This document shows, piece by piece, positions 62,162-64,000 of a DNA stretch of 64,000 bases. The notes under the pieces are model-generated. The model was not told where the DNA came from and ran no database searches. It saw only the letters and a program-made list of their open reading frames with translations. Each line of letters starts with the position of its first letter. The stretch's first letter is position 1. This DNA comes from JASTVH01 sp042862465 (GTDB lineage Bacteria > Pseudomonadota > Gammaproteobacteria > Pseudomonadales > Oleiphilaceae): contig JASTVH010000005.1 of the NCBI GenBank assembly GCA_042862465.1, forward strand, positions 186,001 through 250,000, given 5' to 3'. The position numbers and the translations under genes were made by a program.

Positions 62162-62473
62162 TCAGAAAGAAGCCACATGGTGTTTGGAACCATACTCTGC
62201 CTGGCTCGATTCCGGCTGTTCGCTCTGCTGGTCCGATCGCTCTTCAGGCTGAGACTTCTTCTGCGGTTTTTCCATCGGGTGGATGTTAACCGCATGGATG
62301 CCCTTGTCGCTTGGCTGCTTGTCGAAGATGACTTTCTGTCCGGCTTTCAGCGTCTTGTATCCTTCCATCTGGATGGACGAGAAATGCACGAAAAGATCCT
62401 CACTGCATCCATCTTCTATGATGAAGCCATAGCCCTTCGCGTTGTTAAACCACTTCACTTTACCTTGAGGCAT
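62162..62473 (-). CDS. CspD-like cold-shock domain protein with polar tail
   Basis: 103 residues. Residues 1-67 are a cold-shock OB fold with GKVKWFNNAKGYGFI (RNP1) and DLFVHFSSIQ (RNP2). The tail of about 36 residues is rich in Gln, Ser, Glu and Lys and unlike the usual 70-74-residue proteins. Position divergent from clpS is that of E. coli cspD, a replication inhibitor in stationary phase. Function by analogy only. Confidence 0.85.
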   Translation of the reverse strand: MPQGKVKWFNNAKGYGFIIEDGCSEDLFVHFSSIQMEGYKTLKAGQKVIFDKQPSDKGIHAVNIHPMEKPQKKSQPEERSDQQSEQPESSQAEYGSKHHVASF

Positions 62474-62800
62474 TTTCCACTCCCTAGATTCATCGTTCTT
62501 ATGGCTATTTTTGAAGTCCTAAAAACCGGCGTCTTGTTATTTTCGTATCGCCTTGTACGCCTTCAAAAAGCACTTTGAGGACGCACTTTTGTTTCCACCT
62601 AACTTCAGGGTCTACTGTTGACCAAGAAACATCCATAGTCAAGAGAAATGGGTGGTTCACTGCCGGGTCGGAACGGTATCATAAAGAGAAGCCAGTATGA
62701 GGGTCAGCGAGTCATGTGTTGGCCTGGATGACATTGTTTTAACAAGCACTTGAATAGATGGGACAGCAATCCCATTTCTGACTTTGCCCGGTAGTGAATC
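62474..62800. other. Csp/clpS divergent intergenic region
   Basis: 327 bp with no gene. It must hold promoters for both sides. TTCACT (62656-62661) and TATCAT (62677-62682) on the plus strand are only 15 bp apart, so I do not call a promoter. No strong repeat or terminator seen. Confidence 0.5.
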
Positions 62801-63166
62801 ATGCGTAATCTGCAAAATAGTCTACTAGTATTAAATCAGAAGGATGACGAACCGGAGGAACCGGGGCGCGATGACGCTGTCCTAGAGGAGACAGCGAAAC
62901 CCGCCGTCAAAAGGCCTTCCTTGTACAAGGTGGTGATGCTGAATGATGACTTCACCCCAATGGATTTTGTGGTAGAAGTGTTAATGAAGTTCTTTGCCCA
63001 CAACGAGGAAAAAGCCACGCAAATCATGTTGACTGTCCATACTGAAGGCAAAGCTGTCTGTGGCGTCTATACTCGTGATATTGCGGAAACGAAAGCAGCC
63101 CAGGTGAATCAGTATTCATCGGAATGCGAACACCCACTGCTTTGCGAGATCGAGCGAGCCGACTGA
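62801..63166 (+). CDS. clpS: ATP-dependent Clp protease adaptor ClpS
   Basis: N-end-rule adaptor that delivers substrates to ClpAP. 121 residues. The flexible N-terminal tail is acidic, then the core PSLYKVVMLNDDFTPMDFVVEVL, which includes the NDD substrate-pocket residues, and AVCGVYTRDIAETKAAQV. The C-terminus has ECEHPLLCEIER. 19 bp before clpA. Confidence 0.96.
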   Translation: MRNLQNSLLVLNQKDDEPEEPGRDDAVLEETAKPAVKRPSLYKVVMLNDDFTPMDFVVEVLMKFFAHNEEKATQIMLTVHTEGKAVCGVYTRDIAETKAAQVNQYSSECEHPLLCEIERAD

Positions 63167-63185
63167 TGAGGAATCGGGGTGATCC

Positions 63186-64000
63186 ATGCTGAGTAAAGAC
63201 CTCGAATTGACGCTGAACACAGCGTTCAAGAATGCCCGGGAAAAGCGTCATGAGTTCATGACGGTCGAGCACCTGTTGCTTGCCCTGTTGGACAATGACT
63301 CTGCGATCCGGGTGCTGAAAGCCTGCGGGGCCGACCTGGGTCGGCTGCGGGAAGAACTCACCGAGTTCGTGGATTCCACGACACCACTGATCCCAACCAA
63401 CGATGTAGAACGCGAGACCCAGCCAACGCTCGGATTCCAGCGTGTTCTGCAACGTGCCGTCTTCCACGTGCAATCCTCAGGCAAAAAAGAGGTCACCGGG
63501 GCCAACGTACTGGTCGCCATCTTCTCCGAGCAGGAGAGCCAGGCGGTCTATGTGCTCAAGAAGCAGAACATCGCCCGTATTGACGTGGTCAACTTTATTT
63601 CCCATGGCATCTCCAAGGTCTCCGGCCCGGAAGAGCAGGAGCAGGGAGAGGGCGAGCATCACCAGGAAGAGATTGGTGAGGAAAGCGGTGCCTCCAATCC
63701 CCTGGAGAGCTATGCCACCAACCTGAATGAACAGGCCCGCCATGGTCGCATCGATCCGCTGATCGGACGCGAGCATGAAGTGGAGCGTGTGGTTCAGATT
63801 CTGGTACGCCGCCGCAAGAACAATCCGTTGCTGGTGGGTGAGGCCGGCGTCGGCAAGACGGCGATCGCTGAAGGTCTGGCCAAGAAGATCGTCGATCAGG
63901 ACGTGCCGGAGATTATTGCCGACGCGGAAGTGTTCTCGCTCGATCTCGGGGCGCTGCTGGCCGGCACCAAGTATCGCGGTGATTTCGAGAAGCGGTTCAA
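63186..64000 (+). CDS. clpA: ATP-dependent Clp protease ATPase subunit ClpA, 5' part
   Basis: Open frame from ATG 63186 to the window edge, 271 codons of about 755. MLSKDLELTLNTAFKNAREKRHEFMTVEHLLL is the ClpA N-domain start, followed by an acidic linker (EEQEQGEGEHHQEEIGEE) and the first AAA+ domain with Walker A GEAGVGKT and LLAGTKYRGDFEKRF. Works with ClpP (4.9 kb) and ClpS. Truncated only by the window end. Confidence 0.97.
   Translation, partial: MLSKDLELTLNTAFKNAREKRHEFMTVEHLLLALLDNDSAIRVLKACGADLGRLREELTEFVDSTTPLIPTNDVERETQPTLGFQRVLQRAVFHVQSSGKKEVTGANVLVAIFSEQESQAVYVLKKQNIARIDVVNFISHGISKVSGPEEQEQGEGEHHQEEIGEESGASNPLESYATNLNEQARHGRIDPLIGREHEVERVVQILVRRRKNNPLLVGEAGVGKTAIAEGLAKKIVDQDVPEIIADAEVFSLDLGALLAGTKYRGDFEKRF

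Overview
The window is ordinary chromosome from a marine gammaproteobacterium, most likely Marinobacter or a close relative in the Marinobacteraceae. This rests on protein-level similarity (Pseudomonas/Marinobacter-like Tig-ClpP-ClpX-Lon-HupB-PpiD block, E. coli-like rluE/nudJ/mnmA/hflD/purB/icd neighbourhood, anaerobiosis-controlled cbb3 oxidase) and on moderately high GC. I could not run a search, so the genus is an inference. There is no phage, transposase, integrase or CRISPR array. Genes are densely packed, and both ends are cut inside genes (malate synthase G at the left, clpA at the right).

Layout. 1-3.2 kb: 3' end of glcB, convergent folD, a heptamer tandem repeat, then a four-tRNA operon (Pro, Arg, His, Leu) with a good sigma70 promoter. 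3.4-12.2 kb: protein quality control: trigger factor, ClpP, ClpX, Lon, HU-beta, tRNA-Asp and PpiD. 12.5-17.2 kb: the most accessory-looking part, four same-strand envelope genes: an exported C39 peptidase, a FapF-like outer-membrane barrel with a helical N-terminus, a FadL-type channel, and an exported protein combining two DUF4124-like motifs with a MalM-like domain. 17.3-21.4 kb: polysaccharide deacetylase, DnaJ-related protein, TetR regulator, TtcA and an Apt-like phosphoribosyltransferase. 21.5-30.1 kb: complete cbb3 oxidase set ccoNOQP plus assembly genes ccoGHIS and a SafE-like membrane protein, with an FNR/Anr box upstream of ccoN.

30.3-45.4 kb: hydrolase, 7TMR-DISM diguanylate cyclase, RlmM, monooxygenase, TusA, EamA transporter, an internally deleted DsbD, a MATE exporter, EpmC, RhlB, PdxB, HtpX, an RlmI-like methyltransferase, an unknown protein and AlaA. 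45.5-53.6 kb: MsrB, a Tag-like protein, Gpx with its OhrR/OspR-type regulator, a hybrid sensor kinase, an unknown membrane protein, SixA, LysR and a hydrolase. 53.6-60.3 kb: leftward run from rluE through nudJ, mnmA, hflD and purB to the ribosomal oxygenase roxA and a GNAT protein. 60.5-64 kb: icd, a CspD-like protein, clpS and clpA.

Main points for follow-up: the four-gene envelope cluster, in which an orphan FapD/FapF-like pair sits beside a FadL/MalM pair; the DsbD protein whose whole membrane domain is missing at an in-frame junction; and several unexplained perfect inverted repeats in promoters (ccoP-ccoG gap, ccoN/hydrolase gap, icd, gpx) and in the nudJ-mnmA gap. None is proven to be a new system. 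They are the places where the sequence shows structure that ordinary annotation leaves unexplained.
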